Source: CBDCYS01 sp965226245
GTDB taxonomy: Bacteria; Acidobacteriota; Terriglobia; Bryobacterales; UBA6623
DNA: 64,000 nt
Reading direction: 5' to 3'
Assembly: GCA_965226245.1 (NCBI GenBank)
Contig: CBDDCL010000015.1
Coordinates: forward strand, 5,208,001 to 5,272,000
The notes under the pieces: generated by a model
Databases searched by the model: none
What the model saw: only the letters and a program-made list of their open reading frames with translations
What the model was told of the DNA's origin: nothing
Translations under genes and position numbers: made by a program
Part shown: in pieces, positions 34,880-44,179 of the stretch
How the letters are laid out: each line of letters begins with the position of its first letter
Position numbering within the stretch: the stretch's first letter is position 1

Positions 34880-35120
34880 CTAGCTCCAATGCTGTTCACT
34901 TGGAGCCTTTTGAGCCGCGAAGCGGCGCCGGATTGTAGCCCATGGGTGGAGCGAAGCGGAACCCTGGGTCCGAAACCCCTCGAGGGAGAAGCCCCGCAAG
35001 GGGCGCAGGAAAACAAACCTATGAGCCCGACGACGATCGGGTTTACGCCGAGCGAAGGACTTCAACTTGAACAACCGAACTCAGCCCCCCAAACCTCTAA
35101 CTGAACAGTATTGGGGCTAG
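34880..35120. repeat. Complete CAAT(A/G)CTGTTCA element, 241 bp with CTAG flanks
   Basis: CTAG (34880-34883), CTC, CAATGCTGTTCACTTGG at the left; CTAACTGAACAGTATTG, GGG, CTAG (35117-35120) at the right. The ends are inverted repeats. The core includes GAGCCGCGAAGCGGCGCC, GGAGCGAAGCGGAACCCTGG and CGCAGGAAAACAAACCTATG, with no transposase. The right CTAG contains the TAG stop codon of the molybdenum hydroxylase gene. It is a MITE-like non-autonomous element with a 4-bp target duplication. Confidence 0.75.
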
Positions 35121-37315
35121 CTCTTAATCAGTCTCTCACCCCGCATCGGCATCGCGCGCAACCGCACGCCCATCCCGTCAAAAACCGCGTTGCCGATGGC
35201 CGGCGCAACCGCGATGATCGGCGTCTCGCTACCCCCGACCGACGGCAGGTCCGGGCGGTCCAGCAGAACGGTTTCGATGCGGGGAACATCCTTGAAGCGC
35301 GGTACCCGGTAGTGCGCCAAGAGCGCGTTGGTGATGCGGCCGTTCTCGAAATGGATTTCCTCTGTCAAAGCGGCGCCGAGACCCATGATGATCGAACCCT
35401 CAACCTGCGCTCGAAGGTTGGCTGGGTTCTGGATCGCCCCGCATTCAAAAGCTTGAACGATTTCAACAACCTTGATCTTGCCTTGCGCCCGATCCGCCTC
35501 CACTTCAGCGCACGCCGCCACATAGGAGCCTTTCTCAATGCCGCAGGACAAGCCAACGCCAGTGAATCGCCGCCGGTTTTTCCTGCGTTCCAGCCAGCGA
35601 AATCGCTCCGCCGCTGCTTCGAGAACAGCCCGCAAGCGATCGTCGCTGAGATGCGCCAGCCGGAAGGACAGCGGATCAGCCCCCGCGCTTGCCGCCAGCT
35701 CATCCATGAATGACTCCCGCGCGAAGCAGTTCGCCGTGGAAGCAAGAGCCCGATACGAGCCCTCGCGCAGCGGCGAGTCGCAGTAGAAAAACTGCGTTTG
35801 AGTGTTCGGGATATCGTAAGGCGGCTCAATGGCCGATGCGCCGGAATTGTAGTTCGCGAAATTCCAAGCCGTGATCGAGTTTTTCTCGTCGAGCCCGGCT
35901 TCCACCTCGATCAGCCCCGCCGGGCGGAAGTAAGCCCAAGTCAGCTCTTCCTGGCGGGTCCAGCGCAGGGAAACCGGCCGCTTGGCAGCCTTGGCGAGAC
36001 GCGCCGCTTCGACCGCGGCTTCGCCGGTATGTTTGCCGCCAAATCCGCCGCCGGTGTCGGGCACGATCAGCCGCACTTTGTCACGGGAAACCCGAAAAGC
36101 TTCGGCCAGTTGTCCCTGCACGCGCGACGGCTGCTGGGTTCCGGTCCAAACCGTGAGCCGGCCGTTGTCCCATTCGGCGACAGCCGCCCGGGGCTCCATC
36201 GGAGCATGCTGCACGTAGGCCACCTCATAGGACGCTGACAATCGTCGTTTCGACCCAGCCATCGCGGTTTCGGCCGAGCCCTTCGTTCGCCTGCGTGGTC
36301 TCCTGCGGCCTTCTCCTTCGGTGACGGCATGCCTTTTGAGGTAAGGAAACAGCTCTTTGCTTGAGGTGTGCGCCGCCGGCGAGTCCCACTTGGCTGCGCC
36401 GGCCAGTGCCTCAACAGCTTGCTGCGCTAGTCGCGAGGTGGGCGCCGCGCAGCCGGCGAAGTTCCCATCGCGAACGGCTGTGACGCCTTCCATCTTTTCG
36501 GCCGCGGCCAGGTCGATGGAGGCAAGAGTTGCGCCGAATGTAGCCGGCCGCAGCACTTTGCCGTAAAGCATGTTCGGCCGCGTCACGTCCGACGGATAGC
36601 GGTGCGCGCCAGTGACGATGTCGCGGCTATTGCGCTTACTAACCGAGGATCCCAGGACGCTCCACTGCTTGACCGCCGTCAGCTTCACATCGGCCGGAAG
36701 TTCTTGCCTGAAAGCTTCGGCCGCCTCCGCGGACTTCGCTAACTCAGCGTAGGTAACGCTCCTCTTCCCGCCTGGTTCAAAGACCGCGCCGTCTCGAACC
36801 TCCAGCGCCGCGGGATCGGCCCCCCACATCGCGGCGGCCAGCTTGACAAGAATCGCCCGCGCCGCGGCGGCGTCCTTCCGAACTGCGGGAATCGTGCGTG
36901 GCGTCGTGCGGCTGCCCGCCGTCCCGCCGTCATCGGGCACAACCGCCGAGTCGGCCATGACCAGCCGAATCTGATCGGCGCTGACTTTTAGCTCTTCCGC
37001 AGCCGCCTGCGTAATCTGGGTGCGCGATCCCTGGCCAACCTCCACCTTGCTGGTGAAGACGGTGATCGTCCCGTCCTGGCCTATGTGGAGCCGCGCGGCG
37101 ACCGTCCCGGCCGGCCCACCCGGCGCGGCGCTTGGGCTCGGCGAGCAGCCCTCGCCTGTTGCGATCAGCAGGCCCGCTCCGGTAATTCCAAGAAACGACC
37201 GCCGGCCGACCGCAAACGAATAGGCCGGACCTTCGTCGAGTTCGTAACGCTCGAGTTCCCGATCGAATCCCCGCTTGAGTTCCCAATGCTCCTCGGTTTT
37301 CGCGTTCGGATTCAT
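35117..37315 (-). CDS. Xanthine dehydrogenase family, molybdopterin-binding large subunit
   Basis: 732 residues, with the size and layout of isoquinoline 1-oxidoreductase-beta-like exported molybdenum hydroxylases. Near residue 38 GRRSFLGITGAGLLIATG is a Tat-like signal lying unusually far in. The cofactor domain shows VEVGQGSRTQITQ, DTGGGFGGKHTGEAA, RWTRQEELTW, FARESFMDELA and the catalytic-Glu segment VGGSETPIIAVAPAIGNAV. The [2Fe-2S] small subunit that normally pairs with this protein is not adjacent. The start codon has no strong Shine-Dalgarno. The last codon is followed by TAG inside the CTAG border of a mobile element. Confidence 0.9.
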   Translation of the reverse strand: MNPNAKTEEHWELKRGFDRELERYELDEGPAYSFAVGRRSFLGITGAGLLIATGEGCSPSPSAAPGGPAGTVAARLHIGQDGTITVFTSKVEVGQGSRTQITQAAAEELKVSADQIRLVMADSAVVPDDGGTAGSRTTPRTIPAVRKDAAAARAILVKLAAAMWGADPAALEVRDGAVFEPGGKRSVTYAELAKSAEAAEAFRQELPADVKLTAVKQWSVLGSSVSKRNSRDIVTGAHRYPSDVTRPNMLYGKVLRPATFGATLASIDLAAAEKMEGVTAVRDGNFAGCAAPTSRLAQQAVEALAGAAKWDSPAAHTSSKELFPYLKRHAVTEGEGRRRPRRRTKGSAETAMAGSKRRLSASYEVAYVQHAPMEPRAAVAEWDNGRLTVWTGTQQPSRVQGQLAEAFRVSRDKVRLIVPDTGGGFGGKHTGEAAVEAARLAKAAKRPVSLRWTRQEELTWAYFRPAGLIEVEAGLDEKNSITAWNFANYNSGASAIEPPYDIPNTQTQFFYCDSPLREGSYRALASTANCFARESFMDELAASAGADPLSFRLAHLSDDRLRAVLEAAAERFRWLERRKNRRRFTGVGLSCGIEKGSYVAACAEVEADRAQGKIKVVEIVQAFECGAIQNPANLRAQVEGSIIMGLGAALTEEIHFENGRITNALLAHYRVPRFKDVPRIETVLLDRPDLPSVGGSETPIIAVAPAIGNAVFDGMGVRLRAMPMRGERLIKS

Positions 37316-37659
37316 GGGCTAGTTACCTCGGCTCACCGGTGACTCGGCCTTGGCCGCTTGCCGATCCACTCTGCACGGTCCCGGCCGCTCGGCTGGCGCG
37401 AGCGGGTTGACTACCCCGAGCGTCCAGGCCGACGCAGACCATGATAGCTCTAATAGACCCTGCAAGAATACCCCGATCGACAATTGGCCAAAGTCGAGTC
37501 AACGTCGAAGCTTGGCGAGTCATCAGCAAACGCTCCACTCACGACACTGGAGTTTCGCGGCAGGTGCGCGGTATCATCTAGTCTACTCCCGGAATCTGGC
37601 TGCCTCATCGCAATCGAACCGGGTGCTGTGTCACATACCTCTAAGAAAGGAGTCTACTC

Positions 37660-38672
37660 ATGCACGTAACTTTAATCCTAATACTGATACTGTTCGCAAG
37701 CGTCGGCAACGCCCAGCAGCCCAATGCCACTGGTGCCGTCAATTCAGCCAGTTTCGCCAGGTCCGACCTTCCGAACGGCAGCTTGGCTCAAGGCAGTATT
37801 TTCTCAGTCTTTGGGTCGAACTTGGGACCCGCCGCCCTCGCACAAAGCACAAGCTTCCCGCTTCCGGCCGAACTCGCCGGGACCTCAGTCAAAGTGACCG
37901 TAGGCGGAAGTACGGTCGATTGCATCATGCTGTTCACCGTTTCGAGCCAGCTCGCTGTCATACTACCCTCCAATACACCCGTGGGCGACGGAACGTTGAC
38001 CGTAACTTTCAACGGGTAAACCAGCGCTTCCTTGCCGATCCGGGTTGTGCCCCATAGCTTCGGGATATTCGCGCTCAATCAAGGTGGCAGCGGCCCGGGT
38101 GTTTTCACTGATCCCTTGATCGTGCCGCCCGAGTCCAATGTCAGAACCATCCTGAACTCAACAGCGCCGGGTACGCTTATAGACGTCTGGGGCACTGGCT
38201 TGGGGGCGGTGAGCGGTGACGAAGCAGGGGGCCCCCTGCCGGGTGACCTCTCGGGAGTCGATGTCCAAGTGCTAGTCGGCGGGAGACCGGCGACCATCGT
38301 TTATCGCGGCCGTTCGGGCTGCTGTGCCGGACTCGACATAGTCCGATTCGTTGTCCCCGAGAGTGTCGACGGCTGCTATGTCCCGGTCGTTGTGGTAGTC
38401 GAAGGTGTCCCAAGCAACTTCACAACGATCTCGGTTTCGCAGTCGGGCGCGGCCTGCTCCAGCGGCAGCGGCGGATTCACGGCGGCGGAGCTGGAAGCAG
38501 CCCAGGCGAGAGGCGGCATGCGCACCGGAAATATATCTCTGGCTCGCACTCGCATCTCGTTCTCCGGGCCGCTTCCCGCGCAAACCTTTGAGATCACTAC
38601 CGACACTGCCTTCGCTTCGTTTTGGAACTTCAACCTGAACCAACTGTTGCAGTCACAAGGATTCGCCGGCAA
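37660..38672 (+). pseudogene. TIGR03437-type protein, 5' part, with stop codon and IS insertion
   Basis: From ATG 37660 (AAAGGAG upstream) a signal peptide leads into AVNSASFARSDLPNGSLAQG, then SIFSVFGSNLGPA and VGDGTLTVTFNG, diagnostic of the Solibacter-type TIGR03437 domain. A TAA at 38017-38019 interrupts the frame where relatives have CAA (NGQTSA). The same frame continues SASLPIRVVPHSFGIFALNQ and runs to 38672, where an IS1595-type element begins. Downstream sequence resumes at 39700. Both lesions would abolish the full product. Confidence 0.82.
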
Positions 38673-39699
38673 ATGGGGTATTTAGTTGACTCCAGTAGCC
38701 ACTACATCTTGGGGGTGGGGGTGCCGGCCCTGGTGGCCTCGACCATTGTCTTATAGGGAGCAGGGTCGGCGGCGACCGCCTGCTGGAGGAGGCGATAGAA
38801 AAGTTTGCCGCGCGACCGTGAGGTCCGCCGGTTGAAGCGGAACGTGAACTCGTCCAGGTAGTAGTCCAAATACTCGTGACTGACAGCCCCCTGGTGGGTC
38901 CCCAACAGCCAGCGCTTTAGCAGAGAGGCGACACGATGGACTCTCGGCAGCAGCTTACTCGCCGATTGCCGCTTCCCGCGCAGCACGGTGACTTCATGGC
39001 GGTATCCTTTGTTCTCCAATCCCGCATAGCCTTCCCAGCCGTCGGTGTGCACGAGGCTGCCAGGTTGGATAGCTTCTTCGACAAAGGCTTCCAAGCTCGC
39101 CGCTGAGGCATCCGCGATCCGACGGAGCCGGATGCGACCCATACCGCGCCCATCCTCCTCGGCAGCAACCGCAACTAACGCTTTGCCAACCATTTCGCGA
39201 CCTCGGACGCCCTCTTCGACTCCGCCCACATACGTTTCGTCCACCTCCACCCGGCCGACCAGCCGATTGCGACCGGGGCGCACCATGGCGCGGCGGAACT
39301 TGTGCAGCCAGGTCCAGGCGGTTACATAGCTACCCAAACCCAAGACCCGCTGCAACTCCAGCGCGCTGGCCCCGCCTTTTTGCGTTGTCACCCACCAAGC
39401 CGCCCGGAACCACAACGTCAAGGGCTTGCGGGTGTCCTGGAAAATCGTGCCCGCCGTCACCGAGGCCTGGTAACCGCAGTCGGCGCAGAGCAGCAGATTG
39501 CGTTTGCTGGCCCATGAGGACTGGATCCCACAGCGCGGGCACACGAACCCCTCCGGCCAGCGCAGCTTCAGCAGGTACTCCCGGCACGCCTCCTCGGTCG
39601 AGAATCGAGCTTCCAACTCGACGAGGTTTCGGGGGTAGTCCTCCTTCATGCCCCCAACCACAACATATTGTGGCTACTGGAGTCAACTAAATACCCCAT
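38673..39699 (-). mobile_element. IS1595-family insertion sequence, copy B (1027 bp)
   Basis: Same 30-bp ends as copy A (ATGGGGTATTTAG...). The target duplication CGCCGGCA is at 38664-38671 and 39700-39707, with one additional A at 38672 beside the left end. The transposase is on the minus strand. Relative to copy A it has the one G that copy A lacks and a few substitutions. Each copy has its own target duplication, so the two do not form a composite transposon. Confidence 0.93.
38702..39661 (-). CDS. IS1595-family transposase
   Basis: 319 residues, apparently intact. Zinc ribbon CPRCG/CADCG, then VDETYVGG, GKALVAVAAEE, HTDGWEGYAG and EFTFRFNRRTSRSRGK. The C-terminus ends RAGTPTPKM, likely the native end compared with the read-through tail of copy A. 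It differs from copy A at about three residues (for example GYRHEV for GYGHEV and KLFYRL for KLCYRL). Confidence 0.95.
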   Translation of the reverse strand: MVGGMKEDYPRNLVELEARFSTEEACREYLLKLRWPEGFVCPRCGIQSSWASKRNLLLCADCGYQASVTAGTIFQDTRKPLTLWFRAAWWVTTQKGGASALELQRVLGLGSYVTAWTWLHKFRRAMVRPGRNRLVGRVEVDETYVGGVEEGVRGREMVGKALVAVAAEEDGRGMGRIRLRRIADASAASLEAFVEEAIQPGSLVHTDGWEGYAGLENKGYRHEVTVLRGKRQSASKLLPRVHRVASLLKRWLLGTHQGAVSHEYLDYYLDEFTFRFNRRTSRSRGKLFYRLLQQAVAADPAPYKTMVEATRAGTPTPKM

Positions 39700-40402
39700 C
39701 GCCGGCATATCAACAATTGGCGCATGTACGGTCTTTCAGATTCAGGGGGCGGACGCACAATCCGTTGATCCAATCATTCCGCCGGGGCTGGATGCCGGAC
39801 CCTCCCTGACGTTGACGGGGCCGATGGGAACGAAGCAAATTCAGCGCCTAGAGGTAGGGAACTACTTCGCCTCGTTGTCAGGCTCCTTCCCGGGCTTCTT
39901 AACGGCCGGTCCCAAAGCCATTGCCCCTGAGTCGGTGAACCAGACCCTGCCGGGCTTCTTGGAACCAGGCACTTACACGGTAAGCGGGCCGGGCGGCAGT
40001 GACGTTGGTCCCTTCACGGTGAGCCTGGACGTTCCGGAACCTCTCAATTGGACGAATCGCGACACGATTACCAGCGTCCCGCGCTCAAGCAACCTCGCTA
40101 TCACGTGGACAGGGGGCGGTCAGAACGGGACCGTCCAGATCTTCGGGTCTTCCATCGTTGCCGCGGATGACACGGCTTCCGGCGCGGTGTTCTTCTGCCG
40201 GGAGGATGTATCCGCCGGGTCGTTCAGCGTTCCGTCGGCGGTTCTCTCGAGCCTCCCTGTCAGCGGGACTCAAGGTGGAATTCCGTTCGGAATTCTGGGT
40301 GTGGGAGTCACATCGGACGGAACCCGCTTCAATGCGGACGGCCTCGATCTGGGCTCCTTTTCCCACAACGATCTGACACTCAAGCCGGTAGCGTTTCAAT
40401 AG
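39700..40402 (+). pseudogene. TIGR03437-type protein, 3' part
   Basis: Joining 38671 to 39708 restores one frame: QSQGFAG followed by ISTIGACTVFQIQGAD. The frame then continues through DPIIPPGLDAGPSLTLTGP, PGFLEPGTYTVSGPGG, RDTITSVPRSSNLAITWTGG and VSAGSFSVPSAVLSSLPVSG to a stop at 40400-40402. This is a second beta-rich exported domain. It has no start of its own, so it is a gene remnant. Confidence 0.85.
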
Positions 40403-40524
40403 CTTCCTGACGGAATTGCCAGGGTGGGCCACCCGTTCCCGCCCTGGTTCAACACAGTAGGTCTCGGATGCCGGATCAGCCGTGCATGGGGCCAAGGTTA
40501 AGGGCACGGCAGCGTAGCCAACCC

Positions 40525-43107
40525 CTACACCGTCGACATGTCGCGCCAGTTCTTGCCCGCCTTGACGTCGGCCACCAGCGGCACGTCGAGCGCGTGTACC
40601 TGCTCCATCTCCTTCTTGACCAGCTTGGCGACAGCGGCTGTCTCTTCCTCGGGCGCCTCGAACAGCAATTCGTCGTGAACCTGCAGCAGCATCAACGCCC
40701 GCAGCTTTTCTTCCCTCAGGCGCTGGTCGACTCGAATCATCGCAAGCTTGATCAGGTCGGCGGCGGAGCCCTGGATCGGTGAGTTGATCGCTGTCCGTTC
40801 GGCGAAGCCGCGGGCGTTGGGGTTCTTGCTCTGGATATCTGGGATGGGACGAAGCCTGTCGAACATCGTCCGCGTGGCCCCGCTTTTCCGGACCTGCACA
40901 ATGGTTCGGTCGATGAACGCCCTGACGCCGGAGTAAAGCTCGAAGTAGGCATCAATGTAAGCGCCGGCATCCGAGCGTGGTATCCCCAGTTGCTGCGCCA
41001 GCCCGAATGCGCTTAGGCCGTAAACGATGCCGAAATTGACGGCTTTGGCGCGCCGCCGCTCTTCGGCTCCGACCATCAAGGGCGGCACCCGAAAGACCTC
41101 GGCGGCCGTGCGCGTATGAATGTCTTCACCCTTTCGAAAGGCATCCACCAAGACCTTGTCACCGGACATGTGAGCCAAGATGCGCAGCTCGATTTGAGAA
41201 TAGTCGGCTTTGAGAAGATTCCATCCCGGACGCGAGATGAAGGCCGCCCGAATCTGGCGTCCCAGTTCGGTTCGGATCGGGATGTTCTGCAGATTGGGGT
41301 TCGCTGAAGACACCCGGCCGGTTGCCGCGCCGGCTTGATTGAAGGTCGTGTGGAGCCGGCCGGTTTCCTGGTTCACGAGCAGCGGCAAGGCGTCGACGTA
41401 GGTGTTTTTGAGTTTGGTGACCTGGCGATAGTCGAGAATCTTCGAGGCAATTTCATGGTCCGCCGCAAGCCCCTGCAGCACATCGGACGCCGTGGAAGGC
41501 GCTTTCGTCTTGCCGCGGCGCGAGGGGGCGCGCAGGCCGAGGTCCTCAAACAGCACTTTGCCCAATTGTTTGGGGGAGTTGATATTAAAGGTCGAGCCCG
41601 CCAGCGAATGGATCTCCCGCGCCAGCGAATCGGCCTTCCCTTCCAGTTGATCAGACAGCCTCGCGAGCCCATCACAGTCGAGCAGAACTCCCCTGCCCTC
41701 CATGCGCGCCAGAACTGCGGCCAGCGGCAGCTCGATCTGTTCGTAGAGGTTGCGCAGTCCCAGTTCGTCGATCTCTTTCGAGAGCGCTTCGCCCAGCCGC
41801 TGGGTCACCGCCGCCCGGCTGGCGGGATCTTGTTCCACCTGGACGCCCAGTCGCCGTGACGCCGTTTTTTTTAGCGAATAGTCGGATCGTGTGGCATTTG
41901 TCAAGAATGCAGTCAGCAAGGTGTCGTCAACGACTCCTTGGAGAACAATCCCGGCCTCCTGAAGAACCCTCGCCGCGGCCTTCGAATCGTGGACCCGCTT
42001 GGGGCGCTCCGGGTCTTCGAGAAACGGTTTCGCCTCGCTGAGCAGGTGCGCCGGCAGCAGGCACGCTTGCTGGGCGTCCACGCAGAAACCGGCTCCGCCG
42101 CCGTCCATCTCGCCGGGAGTGCTGAGTCCTGCCGCAATCGCCACAGGCCGGCCGCTGCCGAGACTGCCCAGCCACTCGTGGAATTCGGCGGCGGTTGAGA
42201 AAGTTCGCAGCTCGGCCGCAACCTCAGGTTCAGACGGTTCGAGCTGACTGAGCTGGCTGTTGAACTCGAGTTCTTTGTAGAGCGTGCGCAGCGCTTCCGT
42301 ATCGGGAGCCGCGGCGCGGAGCGCTTCGAGATCCAGCGCAACCGGGGCATCGACGGCGATCGTCGCGAGTTTCTTGCTCAGCAAGATCTGTTCACGGTTC
42401 TGCTGCAGGCTCTCGCGATAGGTTTTGCGCTTGACTTCATCGGCGTGCTCCATGGCCGACTCGACGCTGCCGTACTCGCCGATCAGCCCGCGCGCGCCCT
42501 TGTCGCCTATGCCGGGAGCGCCCGGGATGTTGTCCACCGAATCACCCTTCAACGCCAGCAAATCAACAATCTGATGGGGCTGCACGCCCATGACCTCTGC
42601 GACCTTGGCGCTGTCGTAGATCAGGTCGTTCTTCATCGGGTTGAGGACGTAAACACGATCCCTCACCAACTGCGTGAGATCCTTGTCGCTGCTGACGACG
42701 TAGACGTCCACATCGTGTTCGGCCGCTTGCCGCGCCAGCGCACCGATGACGTCGTCGGCTTCGTATCCGGCCGCCGAGAGGACCGGCACCCTGTTCGCCC
42801 GCAGCAGCTTGTCGATATAGGGCATTTGGCGAATCAAGTCGTCGGGCGTCTCGTCGCGGTTCGCCTTGTAGTCCTCGAATATCTCATCGCGGAATGTCGG
42901 CCCTTCGCCCTCCCAGACCGCTGCCAAGTACTCCGGCTTGTGGTCATCGAGCAGCTTTCGCATCATATTGCTGAAGATGTAGACCGCCTCGGTCGGCATG
43001 CCCGAGAACGTTCGCATCAGCGGCGCCCCGGCCTTCGCCCGGCCGTAGTAGGCGCGGAAGATCAGCCCGAACGTGTCGATCAGGAACAGCCGCGGCGGGG
43101 AGGGCAT
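40525..43107 (-). CDS. polA: DNA polymerase I
   Basis: About 860 residues from ATG 43107 (MPSPPRLFLIDTFGLIFRAY). The 5'-3' exonuclease domain covers about 1-290 (ADDVIGALA, SSDKDLTQLV, GDSVDNIPGAPGIGDKGA). A 3'-5' exonuclease-like domain (about 310-480) lacks the DxE of ExoI; the site reads VAIAAGLSTP. It keeps VDDTLL, so proofreading is probably lost. The polymerase domain has motif A DYSQIELRILAHM, motif B RRAKAVNFGIVYGLS and motif C VHDELLFEAP. It fills Okazaki and repair gaps. No clear ribosome-binding site is seen. Confidence 0.96.
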   Translation of the reverse strand: MPSPPRLFLIDTFGLIFRAYYGRAKAGAPLMRTFSGMPTEAVYIFSNMMRKLLDDHKPEYLAAVWEGEGPTFRDEIFEDYKANRDETPDDLIRQMPYIDKLLRANRVPVLSAAGYEADDVIGALARQAAEHDVDVYVVSSDKDLTQLVRDRVYVLNPMKNDLIYDSAKVAEVMGVQPHQIVDLLALKGDSVDNIPGAPGIGDKGARGLIGEYGSVESAMEHADEVKRKTYRESLQQNREQILLSKKLATIAVDAPVALDLEALRAAAPDTEALRTLYKELEFNSQLSQLEPSEPEVAAELRTFSTAAEFHEWLGSLGSGRPVAIAAGLSTPGEMDGGGAGFCVDAQQACLLPAHLLSEAKPFLEDPERPKRVHDSKAAARVLQEAGIVLQGVVDDTLLTAFLTNATRSDYSLKKTASRRLGVQVEQDPASRAAVTQRLGEALSKEIDELGLRNLYEQIELPLAAVLARMEGRGVLLDCDGLARLSDQLEGKADSLAREIHSLAGSTFNINSPKQLGKVLFEDLGLRAPSRRGKTKAPSTASDVLQGLAADHEIASKILDYRQVTKLKNTYVDALPLLVNQETGRLHTTFNQAGAATGRVSSANPNLQNIPIRTELGRQIRAAFISRPGWNLLKADYSQIELRILAHMSGDKVLVDAFRKGEDIHTRTAAEVFRVPPLMVGAEERRRAKAVNFGIVYGLSAFGLAQQLGIPRSDAGAYIDAYFELYSGVRAFIDRTIVQVRKSGATRTMFDRLRPIPDIQSKNPNARGFAERTAINSPIQGSAADLIKLAMIRVDQRLREEKLRALMLLQVHDELLFEAPEEETAAVAKLVKKEMEQVHALDVPLVADVKAGKNWRDMSTV

Positions 43108-43163
43108 GGAGTTAGTGTACTGTTTCGCCCCGCGCGGCTCCCAACAAGGCCGGCTGGGAAAAG

Positions 43164-43360
43164 TTAAACCCAATGCTGTTCACTTAGTGCCTTTGAGCCG
43201 CGAAGCGGCGCCGGATCGTAACCCATGGGTGGAGCGAAGCGGAACCCTGGGTCCGGAACCCATCGAGGGAGAAGCCCCGCAAGGGGCGCAGGAAAACAAA
43301 CCTATGATTCCGGCGACGATCGGCTTACGCCGAATGAAGGACATCAACTTGAACAACCGA
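43164..43360. repeat. CAATGCTGTTCA element, right-truncated
   Basis: TTAA (43164-43167), ACC, CAATGCTGTTCACTTAG, then the same core as 34904-35080 (GGAGCGAAGCGGAACCCTGG, CGCAGGAAAACAAACCTATG). It loses similarity after GAACAACCGA near 43360. No right terminus. It lies just upstream of polA. Confidence 0.65.
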
Positions 43361-43457
43361 CGAACACGGATCAACGGCCAACTCAGAAACCGGCGGCGAC
43401 GGCCTCACATGCCTGTCAACGGTCAACCCATGCCAAACACGGCCGAAAGCTCGGAAA

Positions 43458-43495
43458 GCAGCAGCAGAGCCCCAGGCGGGAGCCTGGGGTCCAAG
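43458..43495. repeat. Short hairpin repeat, second copy
   Basis: GCAGCAGCAGAGCCCCAGGC, then GGGAGCCTGGGGTCCAAG, matches 32374-32410. The remainder of 43361-43687 holds no recognised gene. Confidence 0.6.
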
Positions 43496-43687
43496 TCCCC
43501 TCAAACGCAACACCTCTCCCGAGCGCCAAACGTTCTCTGCACGGCGCCGGCGGCTAGGCTTTTCGTCACCGGAGATCCCTCTTAGCAACCAACTTGCGAG
43601 TCCTTTGACGAGTTTTGAATCACGAAGTATTCTCTCGAGCATTTGGGCGCGGCTCCCCAAATTCCATATCGGTGGCAGCGTACAGCG

Positions 43688-43716
43688 TTTGCCTCGCGGG
43701 GATCCCATGCTAGACT
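43688..43716 (+). promoter_or_regulatory. Putative promoter of rpmE
   Basis: TTTGCC (43688-43693), 17-base spacer ending TGC, then TAGACT (43711-43716), an extended -10. The rpmE start is 31 bases downstream, with AAAGGA before it. Confidence 0.5.
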
Positions 43717-43746
43717 GAAACTGAAGTTGATTCAAAGGACGTTCTG

Positions 43747-43983
43747 ATGAAAGCCGAAATCCATCCCGCCTACGATGTGGTCACCGTGAACTGTGCTTGC
43801 GGGAATTCTTTCCAAACCCGGTCGACGCACAAAGGCAACATCCACGTGGAAATCTGCTCCAATTGCCACCCTTTCTTCACGGGAAAGCAGAAGCTGGTTG
43901 ACACCGCGGGCCGCGTCGAGCGCTTCCGCAAGCGCTACAAGGACCACAAGGCGGCTCCCACCGCTACCACCGCCGCCAATTGA
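43747..43983 (+). CDS. rpmE: 50S ribosomal protein L31
   Basis: 78 residues. It has the zinc-binding (C+) form with Cys at residues 16, 18, 37 and 40 (NCACGNSF, EICSNCHPFFTGKQK). This is the primary L31, normally replaced by a zinc-free paralogue under zinc starvation. The C-terminus is an Ala/Thr tail. AAAGGA lies upstream. Confidence 0.97.
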   Translation: MKAEIHPAYDVVTVNCACGNSFQTRSTHKGNIHVEICSNCHPFFTGKQKLVDTAGRVERFRKRYKDHKAAPTATTAAN

Positions 43984-44074
43984 TTCCCCGGGGGCTAGTC
44001 CAGAGGGCTAGCGGGCGCATTTCTCACCACCTGACCTCGATGTCCCAGCGCCGCACTTGATGCTGCGCGATGCT

Positions 44075-44115
44075 GGAGCGCGGGCTCCCGCCCGCGCCTC
44101 TGTCCGGCCATGTTA
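44075..44115. repeat. Inverted copy of the GCGCGGAC hairpin repeat
   Basis: GAGCGCGGGCTCCCGCCCGC, then GCCTCTGTCCGGCCATGTTA, is the reverse-complement relative of 51825-51865 (TGGCCGGACAGAGGCGCGG). It lies in the 196-bp gap between the convergent rpmE and DASS genes. Confidence 0.5.
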
Positions 44116-44179
44116 AGTCTTCTGTTGCGGATCGCCGCGCTTGGCGGTTCCGCTTGGCGCCTGGATGCCCGAGAAATCT

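Noticed and set aside
4591..39699. Composite transposon formed by the two inverted IS1595 copies
   Set aside because: Each copy has its own 8-bp target duplication and disrupts a separate gene, and the 33 kb between them holds core genes such as rpsO-pnp. They are independent insertions.
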